DNA of 64,000 nt from Prostheceraeus crozeri (lineage: Eukaryota > Platyhelminthes > Polycladida > Euryleptidae), in NCBI GenBank assembly GCA_907163375.1, contig CAJQUW010007039.1, positions 62,001-126,000 on the forward strand. Reading direction: 5' to 3'. The position numbers and the translations under genes are program-made. Below the pieces are notes generated by a model, which was not told the DNA's origin, ran no database searches, and saw only the letters and a list, made by a program, of their open reading frames with translations. Below are positions 32,744 to 43,427 of the stretch, piece after piece. Position 1 is the first letter of the stretch; the number at the start of each line of letters is the position of its first letter.

Positions 32744-35700
32744 ATGGTAAGTTGAAGATTTCCTCACTCATCTCCCTCAAACGTTTGGTTAATAGCATCT
32801 TTCTCAATTTCAGCCATCTACTTCATCACCAAAACGCTCCCTTCTCGAGGAAACTTTAGAGCTGTTAAGTGAAGGTAGGTTGTAGCAATAAACTATAACT
32901 TTAATAGAGATGATTGAATGATTTCTCTTTCAGGTGATGTTAGTACCAGCTCAAGTGGGCAGTCGCGGGAATCTAATGAGCGGGAATGTGCTGATTGTGG
33001 TCACATCTTTACAAGGAAGCGTGATCTCGCCCGACACATCAGACAACGTGTATGTCAACCCAAGACATCATCAATCTCCCGAGGTGAGGATGATTCTATT
33101 CAACATGTCTCCTTTACTTGCGACTTTTGCACTCTATCTTTTGAAACAGGTTTTGAATTATCTTCACATAGACTTCACCAGACGCATACAAATGATAGTT
33201 ATAGTAACAGCACCTCCTCTATCCGTCTCACTGAAGTGTCGCTCAATAATGTAGTGAGAAATTACCATATGGAATCCTCAGAAACTATTGCTAATTTTCC
33301 GGAGTGGTTCCATCAAAATTCAACATTGACAGATGCGCTCTTTCATAATTTAGAGCAGTTTAGAATAAAAGCGCTCATCCACCTTAAAATAAAACATGTT
33401 AAAGTTGATCATCATACTGGCGAAATAGTGCAGAGGTTGGAGTTTCACATACCCTCCTCTCCTGCTACAGAGGTAGTAGATAAAGAAGTATGGTTAAATT
33501 TTCACATTCAAGGGCTAAAATCAAATATTGATAAATTTAACGAGCGCGATAGTGGTCTGATTTTTGATGGTGTAGAATCTGCCATGTTTAAAATTACTCT
33601 ACTAGAAAATTACAGTGGACGAGGCTCCTTCAATCTTCCAAAAACGTTAAAAAATAAGAAAGCAGTCATTTCTATAGATTGTGAATCGCACTGTTTTAAG
33701 TATGCGGTTTTATCCATTCTCCACAATCATGATGTACAGAACAACCGTTTCCGTAAAATCAAATATCATCCATGGGAGAATGAATTGAAATTTGATGACT
33801 GTAATAGTGAAGATATAAAATTGAAAGATATAGAGAAATTTGAAAAATTAAATGAAATTAAAATAGTTGTTCACGTCTGGCAAAAAGGACTGAAAGGTGT
33901 ACGCTACAACAAACGTTCATCAACTTATGATCGCGTTGTCAACCTCTTGTTGGTATATGAGGATAGCAGTCAACAATGGCATTACTGCGGTATTCCAAAT
34001 ATTCATCGACTATATTCCCACTTAACATCCAAAAGGGGGGAGCATTTCATGTGACCGTTGTATGAGATCCTTCTGGTCAAAAGATAAGTTTCAAACACAT
34101 TATGAATGGTGTAAGCGAGTTAAATTGCAAATGGAACGCATGCCCAAAGATAAAATCTTTTCATAGAGAGAGAATGGTAGTGAATTAAGTCCTCTTCGTG
34201 TCATCTATGCTGACATCGAATGCTATATTGATGATAACATCCACAAGCCAGCAGCCATATCCTGTTATAAGGTATGGCATAATCATTTCCAAAATAAAAA
34301 TAATAAAATGCACGTCTGGCAAGGTGAGGATTGTAAACACAAATTCTTGCAATTCCTGGAAAGTGCTAGTAAATTTCAACAAAAATATGATAGTGAACTC
34401 TATCACAGATCATTAAATATGACAGCGGATGATCAGGTAAAATTTGAAAGTTCTAAAGTCTGCTCAAAATGTAATAAAACGTTTGATGAGGGTAAAATTA
34501 AGAAAGTGCGTGACTATGATCACATCACTGGTAAATTTAGAAACGCACTGTGTTCAAGATGCAATTTTTCTCGAAGAATGAAACGGCGCACTCTACTCGT
34601 TATTTTTCATAACTTCAAAGGCTATGACAGCCATATGATAATAAAAGGGGGGTTAGGAAAAACGGAGGGATGGTTGATAAATGTTATAGCTCAAACGAGG
34701 GAAAAATTTTTGTTCATGACAGCAAAAGTACCAGTTAGTTGATAAGACTAAAGAAAATAAGACAGTCTACTTTGATATAAAATTTTTAGATTCCTATCAA
34801 TTCATGACTTCCTCACTAGCATCTCTCGTTCAAAATCTTAAGTGTCTTCCACTAACTCAAAATTTGAAGAAACAACATCATAACTTGACGGATGAAGTCA
34901 TCACACGCAAAGGAGTGTTTCCATATGCATACTTTGACAACATTTCTAAACTTAGTGAGACTGCTCTTCCATCAATAGATAAATTTAAAAATGATTTGAC
35001 TGGTATAGAATGTAAGGTAGAAGATTACAATCATGCTCAAGTTGCATGGACAAAATTTGACTGTCAAACGTGTAGCGATTATATGATTGCCTATCTAAAA
35101 TTAGATGTATTTTTGCTGGCTGATGTATTTCAGGAGTTTCGACGAGTGACATTAGAAGAAGATAAATTAGACCCTATCCACTTTGTCAGTCTTCCAGCCG
35201 TGTCATTCCAGTCTGCTTTTAAAATGACTGGAGAGACCATCCATCTTTTACAAGATCCATAGATGTATAATTTATTTGAGCGAGGAATTCGCGGTGGTCT
35301 CACATTTGTAAATAGACATCAAATAAAATCAAAAATAGTAGATGATGATCAGATTCATCTAAAGTACTATGACCAGAATAATTTATATGGTAGTTCACTA
35401 TCCAAACCTCTACCTCACTCTGAGTTTAGCTGGCTAGGTGATGGTGAAATTCAACATTTCTCCAATCCTTCAAACATACTAGCTATTCCAGATGATGGTG
35501 ATTGGGGATATTATTTTGAGGTAGATCTTAGCTATCCAAATAGTATTAAAAATAAAACCGTGGATTTTCCACTTGCGCCCGAATCAGGTGAAGTGACTGA
35601 AGATATGTTTTCGGACTTTATGAAACAATTTCATAAAGATTAAGAAGGGAGTGGACAGCCCAAGTATAAGCCCTGTCGCAAACTTTTGCTTACTCAATTT

Positions 35701-36715
35701 GATAAAGAAAATTATCTAGTCCACTTTTCCATCTTAAAATTTTATTTAGAAATGGGCATGATTTTAAAAACAGTTAACCGCATTATCAAATTTAGACAGA
35801 AAGCCTTTCTGAAACCATGTATTGATAGTAACAGCCAGAAACGTGCACTAGCCAAAAATAATTTTGAAAAGGATTTTTATAAATATAAGAATAATAGTCT
35901 TTTTGGTAAGACGATGGAGGATGTTAGAAAACGTATAAACTATAAACTTGTGAATCATAATGATAAATTTCAAAAGTTAGCGGCATCACCTCTCTTTATT
36001 GATAGAGATATTATAGATGATGAGTTGGTTGGTGTTAAAATGATAATATCAGAAGAAGAGTTGTGCAAGCCCATCTATATTGGACAAGCTGTATTAGATT
36101 ATTCCTAGCTTGAAATGTATCAACTCTTCTATAGAATATTAAAACCATGTCCTCTAATTAAAGACAGTGGGTTTGCTGGGTGGTGATACAGACAGTTTCT
36201 TTTTAAGTATCGCTGCTCAGAAAGAGTTAAACTCCAATGAAATAGGAAAATCTTTAGAAAATTATTTTGATACGTCAAATTATCCTACAGATCACCCACT
36301 ATACTCTACTAAAAATAAAGCAAAATTAGGATGCTTCAAAGATGAAATGGCAGGAAAAGAAATTAAAGAAATGATTCTTCTTCGGCCTAAAATGTATTTT
36401 ATGAAACCAAAAGACTCCAGTGACAGTATTAAGCGCGCAGAAGGCATATCTAAATCGATTGTTGTGAATATGAAACATGGGGTCTAAAAGAAGGCCTTTC
36501 AAAATAAGTGTGTAGCGTTTGTCAACATGACCATCTTGAAATCAAAGACGCATGAGGTAAAAACTCATGCATTTAGAAAGCGAGCACTTTCAGCGTGGGA
36601 AGATAAGAGGTGTTGGATAGGGCATAACATATCTATTCCACATGGTCATCCTGATACAAACATATCACTAACCAAAAGAATTAAACTCACACTACCACAT
36701 TCAGGAGATGTGTAA
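32744..36715 (+). pseudogene. polB: Polinton protein-primed DNA polymerase B (broken)
   Basis: Family: DNA_pol_B_2, the protein-primed replicase of Polintons. The N-terminal part has two C2H2 fingers (CADCGHIFTRKRDLARHIR and CDFCTLSFETGFELSSH), then the Polinton-typical region with VWLNFHIQGLKS and KKAVISIDCESHCFKYAVL. Exonuclease/polymerase blocks follow (GYDSHMIIKG; YLKLDVFLLADVFQEFR; YDQNNLYGSSL; DTDSFFLSI, the metal-binding motif C). Two short GT-AG introns (67 and 59 bp) are predicted upstream, the first straight after the ATG. The gene is broken, with about seven interruptions. Its 3' end lies ~160 bases before a bidirectional poly(A) region and faces the minus-strand structural genes. 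Confidence 0.93.
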
Positions 36716-36869
36716 ATAGATTCAGTCTCAAATCAGTATTTTGATGATGCTTTTGTTGACATTCATTGTTGTTTTATGTATCGCTTTAGATTGCACTTCC
36801 TTGAGAATATGTGCCTACAGTCATCCCATTCCCCCTATATCTGTGAAAAGACTTTTTCATACACATATT

Positions 36870-36883
36870 TTTATTTCAATAAA
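36870..36883. terminator. Bidirectional poly(A) signals between convergent genes
   Basis: AATAAA on plus at 36878-36883 and on minus at ~36875-36870, a near-palindrome serving the polymerase gene and the facing minus-strand gene. Confidence 0.6.
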
Positions 36884-36958
36884 ATTTTACAATGACTTCA
36901 CTTTGTTTTCCGAAACACTACAGTTACAAGGGATTTAGTATCTTTGACATGGATGCAC

Positions 36959-38418
36959 TCATGTAGACCATTTGTAATTTTTGATAGAAATAGATGGTAT
37001 AGTTTGTTTGATAACAGGATGGTAGAAAATAGGTTGAAACATCTTCTCGACTATTCCATATAAAGCATCCTTATCATGAATGAAATCACGTAAAATGTGT
37101 TCTTTTTCCTCGCCAACAGAAATAGGTAGAATCAAATCACTTTGAATGTAAAGGTGTTGTTCATGTTTATCAAGTGTCATTGGTGTTTCTATACCAATCG
37201 TATGCGCAGCAGTAAACATATTTTGTAGCATTGAAAAACCAAAGAGTTTTTTCAAATTTTTACTCAATTGACATTGAATGTCATCACCAGTTTCAGAACA
37301 ACGCGTTGATTTTCAATTGAAAACGAAATGTGGTGTGTCTCTACATCATATTTACTTTTCATCACATGCTTCAACTTCTGTTGTATATAAGGATTTATTA
37401 CATGAATGAAGCTTTCAACTGTATGATATAGACGCGGCATTATATTGATAGTAACTTTAGATTCTTGATAAGACTGGTAAATTTTCTTGATACGATCACC
37501 ATAGATGTCCACCCACCATTCACCATTAACTGAATCAGCTTTAGTGTGATATTCATGTGAAGCGTAAACCAAATCGCTTCCAATAATAGGTGTATGATGT
37601 CTTACAAAATGACGCAAGGTTGGAGAGAAATAAACTGTAAGTTTGTCATTATATTTCTGAATAACCAACTTATCTTTATCCGCCATAATTTTCTCTCCAT
37701 ACTTCTTACCCACAGTCTCATTCCATCGTTTTACTAACTCAATAAGTGATAAAGGTTGAACATCACGCTTTTTCAAAATGATGCGTTCTTCACATTCTAC
37801 AACATCTTCATCAAATATTTCAAATTTATAATGAAATTTGCTGATTCGATTTGAATAAACATTTTTAACATTTGCAGTAGCAATTGACGTTAGATGTAGT
37901 CCATGGCCAAAACCGAGATGTGAATAGAATTCATTATCCAACCTCAGTGTAGGACCTTTAGTAAAAGAATGAAAGCGAAGGAACTGTCTCCCACTCCAAT
38001 GATAGACAGTAAACTCATAAACTTTCTGATCCTTATTCTTCATGATGGAAGTATTACCACTATTGAATGCCTTAATAATTTTCTCATCCCCAGATGGACC
38101 ATAATAATCCGATTTTATCTGAATCCATTCATAGTTCCACTTTCCATCTGACGTTAAATTGTATCGGAACTGGAATGTATTATTCATCGTTATTCCATCA
38201 TGGGTGCGAGGAGTCAATATCATTTCTTCCAAATCATTCACATTCTGAATATTGCTATCATAGCAAATGCTGGAAGCACCTACTTTCCATTCACCTTCTA
38301 GATGTAGTGAGCGATTTAATTCTACTCGATAGTCTGATGGTTTATTTTTGGGAAATTTATTCATAGAAGCATTACAGGGCAAGTAAATTAGAAACGAATC
38401 TCTATTTTCACTTTCCAT
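36959..38418 (-). pseudogene. Polinton structural-type protein A (broken once)
   Basis: The long frame opens MESENRDSFLIYLPCNASMN. It has the pattern LP.NA..N.F..N ... L.GEWKVG that begins a Polinton protein family of unassigned virion role, then repeated beta-rich blocks (FLRFHSFTKGPTLRLDNEFYS; LGFGHGL) and a late helical segment. The neighbouring protein at 38458-39860 is a paralogue with the same opening and the same block order. About one break is seen. Likely a capsid-associated or attachment protein, by inference from location beside protease and capsid genes; no enzymatic motif seen. Confidence 0.65.
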
Positions 38419-38457
38419 ACTAATCACATTGGAAAAATATATTAGCATACTTTTGCA

Positions 38458-39860
38458 TTAACTCTTCATTCGCAAATGGCGTGTGATACTTGTTACAGCA
38501 TCTTTATGAAAAGGAATCAACGCACCAGTCTCGTCATAAATTGCAATGTCAATTTGTGGGATGTAGTTTGATTTCAGCTTTGTATAATGCACTTTCTTGA
38601 AAGTATGCTCAGATAAAATACTGCAGCTTTTTGTCTGGTATGGTATCATTGCTAGCAATGGAGCTTCAACATCTCCCACACGTACATCTTCACCAATATT
38701 GGAATATATCTGAAAATAGTTAATACGACGCGATAGCGACATGTCTGCGCTAGCTTTGGTTACAGTACCACTTTTAAAGATATTTTGATCAAAACCCAAA
38801 ATGTCCATTAGAGTTTTATCCATAATTAGTTCAATACCTTTTCCACTTATAGTGAGAGACAAAGCACCTTCTTTTTCAGAAAATGAAATATGTTGCTCAT
38901 TAATCACTTCATTTAAATAATTTACAACCAATTTAACTGAAGTAATAATGCGAGGCATTAACACTCTTGTTCCATGCAAGATACCACCTAAAGGCTCTAT
39001 ACGCTTTCTGTATAAAGATACGGTCCATTCTGTATGAAATTGATTTGACCTTTCACATGGCAAATGTTGCATATCAAATTTTCCATGAACAGCTGCAGAA
39101 CGATGTCGTAAGAACTGATGAAAATCTTTTGAACAAACTAATACTAGATCATCATCATTTAATTTACTTATTGCAATATGATTAGATGATTTGATATAAG
39201 TCAATGTTGCCACTTGTTTACCATCAACTCGAAGGAGATAATTAAATTTCTTCAATAATGTTTCAGGAGTCATGTTTGTCTTTCTTAGCTTAAGCACAAT
39301 CTTTTCACCAACGTCTTCTCATTTCTTGGAATAAGATCTACATAATAAGCTTCCTCTCGATATATTAACTGTTTATGACCACTTGGCTGGTAATTAACGT
39401 TATAATTATCATAGCTTGTAAAGGCGCCAGCGAGGTAACCTAAATCATTTCTTAAACTTGGACTTAAACCAGCAATCCAATCTTTCTCAACTACATGATG
39501 TACATAATTATGATCATCATTGTGCGGAGTAAATTGGACAATATGTTTACACGCTTTATTCAGGAAATCATAAACGAATTTCTGGCGTGATAGAAGATCT
39601 TTCTTCGGCCATTGTGGAATGTATACTTGGCAGCCCTTTTCACATTGGTAAGCAGCTGTGCGTCTCATATTAATAGTCATCACCTCATGATCAAAAGTAT
39701 AGACACAGTTACTGTGAACAAATTGTGTGACCCCTACTTCCCACTCTCCATTCAGCTGTTGTATATTATCAATGGGAGTAGAAAAGATAGCGGCTCGATT
39801 ACTAGCAAATCTATTTGTTGCTGCATTGCTAGGCAAAATATGGCAAAACGACATTTTCAT
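38458..39860 (-). pseudogene. Polinton structural-type protein B (broken once)
   Basis: Paralogue of protein A: it opens with FCHILPSNAATNRFASN and then QLNGEWEVGVTQF. Later come HQFLRHRSAAVHG (compare RHFVRHHTPIIG in A) and the ending PQIDIAIYDETGALIPFH, a phrase typical of this Polinton family. About one break is seen. Its start lies 38 bases from the divergent start of the first small plus-strand protein, sharing a TATATA-type region. Together A and B suggest an old tandem duplication. Exact virion role unknown. Confidence 0.65.
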
Positions 39861-39872
39861 ATTCTCGTGATC

Positions 39873-39880
39873 TATATATT
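39873..39880. promoter_or_regulatory. TATA element in a 38-bp divergent gene gap
   Basis: TATATATT at 39873-39880 lies between the minus-strand structural protein B (ATG ending at 39860) and the plus-strand small protein (ATG at 39899). It could serve the plus gene; use in both directions is possible but unproven. Confidence 0.4.
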
Positions 39881-39898
39881 ACCAATTTGCATAACATC

Positions 39899-40255
39899 AT
39901 GAAGACTTGGATTTTGGATTCTCAACAATACATCAAAGTTGATCGCAATGGAAACGTTCATTTCAAAAATTCTCATGGTAATACATCGAGAGGAATTACA
40001 TTAACATGGCGACAATTTTTTAATCCTAATGATATCATGAGGGATTTGGAATATTTTGAAACGCTAAAACTCATCCTTTTGGATAATCAAGTTTGGCCTC
40101 AACATTACAGAAATGAAATTCATATGCATCATTCTCATCTCTCCATCTATTTCTCATTACGCAAATACAATTGGGAAAAATATAAAAGTCGGATGCATCG
40201 CTCCATTATGTCATTTATTCGTCGAGAGTTCATCGCTTTGCTATGCAAATCTTGA
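39899..40255 (+). CDS. Small Polinton protein 1, possible PC4/p15-like
   Basis: 118 residues from the ATG in CATCATGAAG context. The first 50 residues, WILDSQQYIKVDRNGNVHF then GNTSRGITLTWRQF, follow the strand-strand-(GK)GI.L...Q pattern of PC4/p15 transcription-coactivator domains, which bind single-stranded DNA. The following helix (IMRDLEYFETLKLIL) also fits. The second half (HHSHLSIYFSLRKYNWEKYK) is specific to this pair. A paralogue follows at 40286 and a TBP homologue after it, so a transcription role is attractive but inferred. Reads whole. Confidence 0.45.
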   Translation: MKTWILDSQQYIKVDRNGNVHFKNSHGNTSRGITLTWRQFFNPNDIMRDLEYFETLKLILLDNQVWPQHYRNEIHMHHSHLSIYFSLRKYNWEKYKSRMHRSIMSFIRREFIALLCKS

Positions 40256-40285
40256 TCAGACACCACCTTCAACAACCGCTCCATC

Positions 40286-40564
40286 ATGAAGAGTTGGAAA
40301 TTGGATTCCCTAAAACATGTTGAGATTGATTATGATCAAAACGTCTATTTCAAAGACTATGCTGGAAATATGAGAAGCGAATATGCTTTATCATATCGAC
40401 ATTTTAAATGTCTAAATCATATCATGAAGGACTTGAAATACTTCTATATGAAAAGACATTCACGCATAGGAAATCGCATATGGTTGCGACTTAAAAAGCA
40501 ACGAATACAAATCTATCATTCCCAACTTTCTATCTGCTTCACATTTCATCAAGGTAGTTGGTAA
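40286..40564 (+). CDS. Small Polinton protein 2, paralogue of protein 1
   Basis: 92 residues, starting MKSWKLDSLKHVEIDYDQ with the same CATCATGAAG start context. The order of blocks matches protein 1 (WKLDS, NVYFKDYAGN, LSYRHFKCLNHIMKDLKYF, YHSQLSICFTF), so the two arose by tandem duplication. A TATAAAAG about 100 bases upstream lies in the end of the preceding gene. Possible PC4-like fold with weaker support than copy 1. The frame is shorter than its paralogue. Confidence 0.42.
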   Translation: MKSWKLDSLKHVEIDYDQNVYFKDYAGNMRSEYALSYRHFKCLNHIMKDLKYFYMKRHSRIGNRIWLRLKKQRIQIYHSQLSICFTFHQGSW

Positions 40565-40567
40565 AAG

Positions 40568-40575
40568 TATAAAAG
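40568..40575 (+). promoter_or_regulatory. TATA box of the TBP homologue
   Basis: TATAAAAG 36 bases before the ATG; the downstream TACATCGCTCTATTTACTCA resembles the segment after the previous gene's TATAAAAG (~40181). Confidence 0.6.
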
Positions 40576-40610
40576 GAAGATACATCGCTCTATTTACTCA
40601 TTTTTTCATC

Positions 40611-41156
40611 ATGAGAAGTCATCGCTACACCATCGTCAACATTCTCCGCCGCATCAGACTCTATACCAAAATCGATCTCGCAACATTACATCAACCAATT
40701 CCAAACAGCAAGTATTATCCGGGTCGACCGCAAATGTTAGTGGTGAAGATGAGCAATTTGCGGAACCTTCAACTCTTTCCAAATGGGACGGTACAAATTC
40801 TCGGCGCCCTTTCTCATTCATCGGCGCGGTTAATGCGCTTAGAACTTCAGAAGCTACTACGTCGGATGTGGAAGAGGGAGAAGTGTGCGATGTCGAATCT
40901 GACTGTGAACAATATGGTGATCTCTACTCAATTGAGTGAAAATGTATCGTTTTCGAAGATTCATAGAAGCAGCTGCAATTTATGTTATGAACCAGAACTT
41001 TTTCCTGCAGCTTTCATTAATTGTTGGAATCCTGTACATATTGCAATCTTTCACAACAGTAAAGTTATCACTACTGGACTGAAATCAGAAGTGCAAGCAG
41101 ATACAATCCTAGACCGTTTAATCAAATATGTACATACCCAGCGGATTGTGAAATAA
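40611..41156 (+). CDS. TATA-binding protein homologue encoded by the Polinton
   Basis: 181 residues covering the whole saddle core of TBP with both direct repeats. Repeat 1 (~6-90): YTIVNILRRIRL...KIDLATL...NSKYYPGR...LVVKM...LQLFPNGTVQILGA, matching TBP's IVSTVNLGCKLDLKTI...NAEYNPKRF...VIMRI...ALIFSSGKMVCTGA. Repeat 2 (~96-175): NLTVNNMVIS...YEPELFPAAF...IAIFHNSKVITTGLKSE, matching YEPELFPGLI and LIFVSGKVVLTGAK. Role: recognition of TATA promoters, which are conspicuous in this element. Located between two small plus-strand proteins and the convergent protease; its AATAAA overlaps the stop codon. Reads whole. A captured host TBP/TRF-type gene or an old viral TBP are both possible. Confidence 0.9.
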   Translation: MRSHRYTIVNILRRIRLYTKIDLATLHQPIPNSKYYPGRPQMLVVKMSNLRNLQLFPNGTVQILGALSHSSARLMRLELQKLLRRMWKREKCAMSNLTVNNMVISTQLSENVSFSKIHRSSCNLCYEPELFPAAFINCWNPVHIAIFHNSKVITTGLKSEVQADTILDRLIKYVHTQRIVK

Positions 41157-41186
41157 ATTTTTGTTCCAATATGATGATGTTTTATT
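41152..41186. terminator. Convergent poly(A) signals, TBP and protease genes
   Basis: AATAAA on plus at 41152-41157 overlaps the TBP stop; AATAAA on minus at 41186-41181 overlaps the protease stop. Only ~25 bases separate the two genes. Confidence 0.65.
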
Positions 41187-41643
41187 TCAAATTATTACAG
41201 AACTTACAAATCATTTTTTCATTAGAATATGGGTTACATGAAAACTTTTGAATAACAGATTTAAATCGACGTACATGCAAACGTTTTAAAATGAAGTACA
41301 ATACGAAAGCACCACAAGATGATGAAAGTGGATGTTGTAATATGCACTCATTTCGTTGATATTGACGAGTATGTTTTCTCAACCACTGCTGTGTTGGTAT
41401 ATTTGGAGGTTGAGCAAGAGAGTCAAATAGTTCAACGCGCCTGTCTTTTCCAATAAAGATAGCTTTCCAATGTTCACCTTCTAAATTCTTTGACTAAGTG
41501 TTCAATACAATAAAGATGGGATACTGTTTTACTGTAGTTGGTAGGGTATCTAGCGAATAGACATTATCAAAAGCTTTCAATGTAGCTTTATCTGCATTAC
41601 GCTGTACTTTAGTTTTAATATCGTCAGCAGTCAACCAACTCAT
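41182..41643 (-). pseudogene. PRO: Polinton adenovirus-like cysteine protease (broken once)
   Basis: Adenain/Ulp1-type maturation protease. Visible motifs in order: YPIFIVLNT, GEHWKAIFI (catalytic His), ELFDSLAQPP (catalytic Asp), and QHPLSSSCGAFVLYFIL (nucleophile Cys). About 150 residues, normal for the family, with about one break. Its ATG shares a base with the stop of the capsid gene upstream (TAATG), a coupled layout. Role: cleavage of virion precursors such as the neighbouring basic core proteins. Confidence 0.85.
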
Positions 41644-42920
41644 TAACGATTATAGTGAAGAATCACGTCACGATACTTAGTTATTTCAATATTTGAATCA
41701 AAAACTGTATAAATCAATACATTGATAGTCGCAGCTAGCGTTGTTTTATACTCCAGATCCAAGCGAATATTATGAGGAACGTTAGCTTGACGATAAGGTG
41801 CACTAATATCACTGTCGGCAGTCAAATCAAATGCATAAATAGTATAGCCATTTTTAAACTCTTTCATTGTAAGCACGTTGGTGTCGTCTGTGTTGTAAAA
41901 GCCAAAGACATTCATGTAGTCAACATAGCGGCGCAAAAATTGATAAGATGAGAAGTCTGGTCTATAGGGCGGTCCAGGATGACTGACACCATTTACACGT
42001 AAAGCAATTTCGCTCAAACTGTTGTGTTTGAAGTTGAAAGGATTCTTCTTGATATTGCCATTGAATGCATCATTTTCAACCATTGCTACCATTAGGAGTT
42101 TTGGTGCTTCTGATGAAAATAAACCAACTTTCATAAAACTATTTTGATCTTTCGGAATAGTAGATGTGGGAAGCTTTGTATGTTGAATGGGATAAATCGC
42201 ATTGCTACGGTTAAGACCCTCAGCATGTCCTCTGATTACACTTGGATTAGCTACCACTCGACGAATGTATAATGTAAGATCTTCCACATGGATTTTAAAA
42301 TTGACAACTTTAGCATATGCATTCAACAGAAATTCAGGCTTGTTGAATGTAAGTTTGACTCGCATGCTGGTATTACAGAGTAAAAACTTTGACTGTCTGA
42401 AGAAGTCAAGATTTAGTGGACCATATAGCTGACATACTTTACTATCTTTAATCAAAGCAGATCGCTTTACAAAATCAGTGTTTGTCTCACTATCAAATTC
42501 TGTTGCTTCATCTCTATACAATCCCATTGCTTCCATATGACTCTTTTGCGCTGACGGATGAAACTGTGATAGGGCATTGAAATATGCTTTATAGAGATAA
42601 TCGCTTTGTCCACCTTCTACCTGTTGCTCTCCAATAGTTAGAGAAACATCACGAAATAGTGTTTCCAGCGGAAAATTGTTCAGACCAACTTTATGTGCAG
42701 CATCGATGTTAGTACCATCTGCTTGCTGAATTCTGAACCGCACATCAACCATCGCATAACTTAAATCAATGTAGTCATCACTAGCACCAGGAATGACAAA
42801 TTCAATTGGGCCAGTATTCTCAGCAGTTCGAGGATGATAATCTACAATACTCGAACTAAGAATATCTGTCTGTATCGCTTGTTGATCAAACAAACAAAAA
42901 TTTGAAGTGTTACACTCCAT
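41643..42920 (-). CDS. MCP: Polinton major capsid protein candidate (F54H12.2-like)
   Basis: 425 residues, read whole. It belongs by sequence to the widespread invertebrate family annotated as F54H12.2-like: PIEFVIPGASDDYIDLSYA, VGLNNFPLETLFRDVSLTIG, LYGPLNLDFF, LTFNKPEFLL, NPFNFKHNSLSEIALRVNG, and the closing IRLDLEYKTTLAATINVLIY. These beta-rich blocks fit the double jelly-roll capsid protein of Polintons; the size (cf. PRD1 P3, ~394 residues) is compatible. It sits between the basic core protein and the protease, as in other Polintons. Minor-capsid identity is the main alternative. Confidence 0.78.
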   Translation of the reverse strand: MECNTSNFCLFDQQAIQTDILSSSIVDYHPRTAENTGPIEFVIPGASDDYIDLSYAMVDVRFRIQQADGTNIDAAHKVGLNNFPLETLFRDVSLTIGEQQVEGGQSDYLYKAYFNALSQFHPSAQKSHMEAMGLYRDEATEFDSETNTDFVKRSALIKDSKVCQLYGPLNLDFFRQSKFLLCNTSMRVKLTFNKPEFLLNAYAKVVNFKIHVEDLTLYIRRVVANPSVIRGHAEGLNRSNAIYPIQHTKLPTSTIPKDQNSFMKVGLFSSEAPKLLMVAMVENDAFNGNIKKNPFNFKHNSLSEIALRVNGVSHPGPPYRPDFSSYQFLRRYVDYMNVFGFYNTDDTNVLTMKEFKNGYTIYAFDLTADSDISAPYRQANVPHNIRLDLEYKTTLAATINVLIYTVFDSNIEITKYRDVILHYNR

Positions 42921-42922
42921 GA

Positions 42923-43387
42923 TTAGAAGTTATGACAGCGTCGTCGTTTAGCACGCGATGAAGGATTAGAGCGCGCACGGCGTTTGCGTGAATGCCTTTT
43001 CTTAGATTTGCGTGAAGTTCGCCTCTTGCCAGCTCCGCGCTGTTTTCTTTTTCTTCTAAAATTCATTCGTTTAGGTGCTTTCTTTCGTTGTGTAGCATTA
43101 AAAATTTGCTGTGGTGTTCTCAAACCGCGTTCTTTCCCACGATTTAGTAAACTACTCTTTATATTTTTTCCACTGGTAATATCATTGACAACATCACCAG
43201 CAAAGCCAACAGCATTACTTAAAACAGATCGTTTTAAAGTTCTACCGACAGTAGATAAGAGAGAAGATACAACAGATTTCAGCGCGCCAAATATACTACC
43301 TCCACGTTGACGGCGAGCACCACTGTAAATTGTACCCGCGCCACTTACATAGGAGGGCCGTAAATAAAACGATGCAGTCGGATTCAT
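42923..43387 (-). CDS. Basic virion core-type protein
   Basis: 154 residues, read whole. Residues 20-60 hold RRQRGGSIFGALKSVV and SSLLSTVGRTL, a Gly-Gly site followed by an amphipathic helix, like the start of adenovirus pVI. The C-terminal ~60 residues are Arg/Lys-rich (KRMNFRRKRKQRGAGKRR, then SRKSKKRHSRKRRARS), like DNA-condensing core proteins VII/X. It ends two bases from the capsid ATG, implying one transcription unit. Probable substrate of the adjacent protease. Assignment is by composition and context. Confidence 0.65.
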   Translation of the reverse strand: MNPTASFYLRPSYVSGAGTIYSGARRQRGGSIFGALKSVVSSLLSTVGRTLKRSVLSNAVGFAGDVVNDITSGKNIKSSLLNRGKERGLRTPQQIFNATQRKKAPKRMNFRRKRKQRGAGKRRTSRKSKKRHSRKRRARSNPSSRAKRRRCHNF

Positions 43388-43427
43388 TACTTAAATATTG
43401 AACTCGCAAGTTATAGTTTTGCATAAA

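Noticed and set aside
36710-36730. ATAGATTCAGTCTC resembling a reverse-strand third copy of the ribozyme J4/2-P2 segment
   Set aside because: The sequence on its expected 5' side has no P1, P3 or P4 pairing, so it is a chance match.
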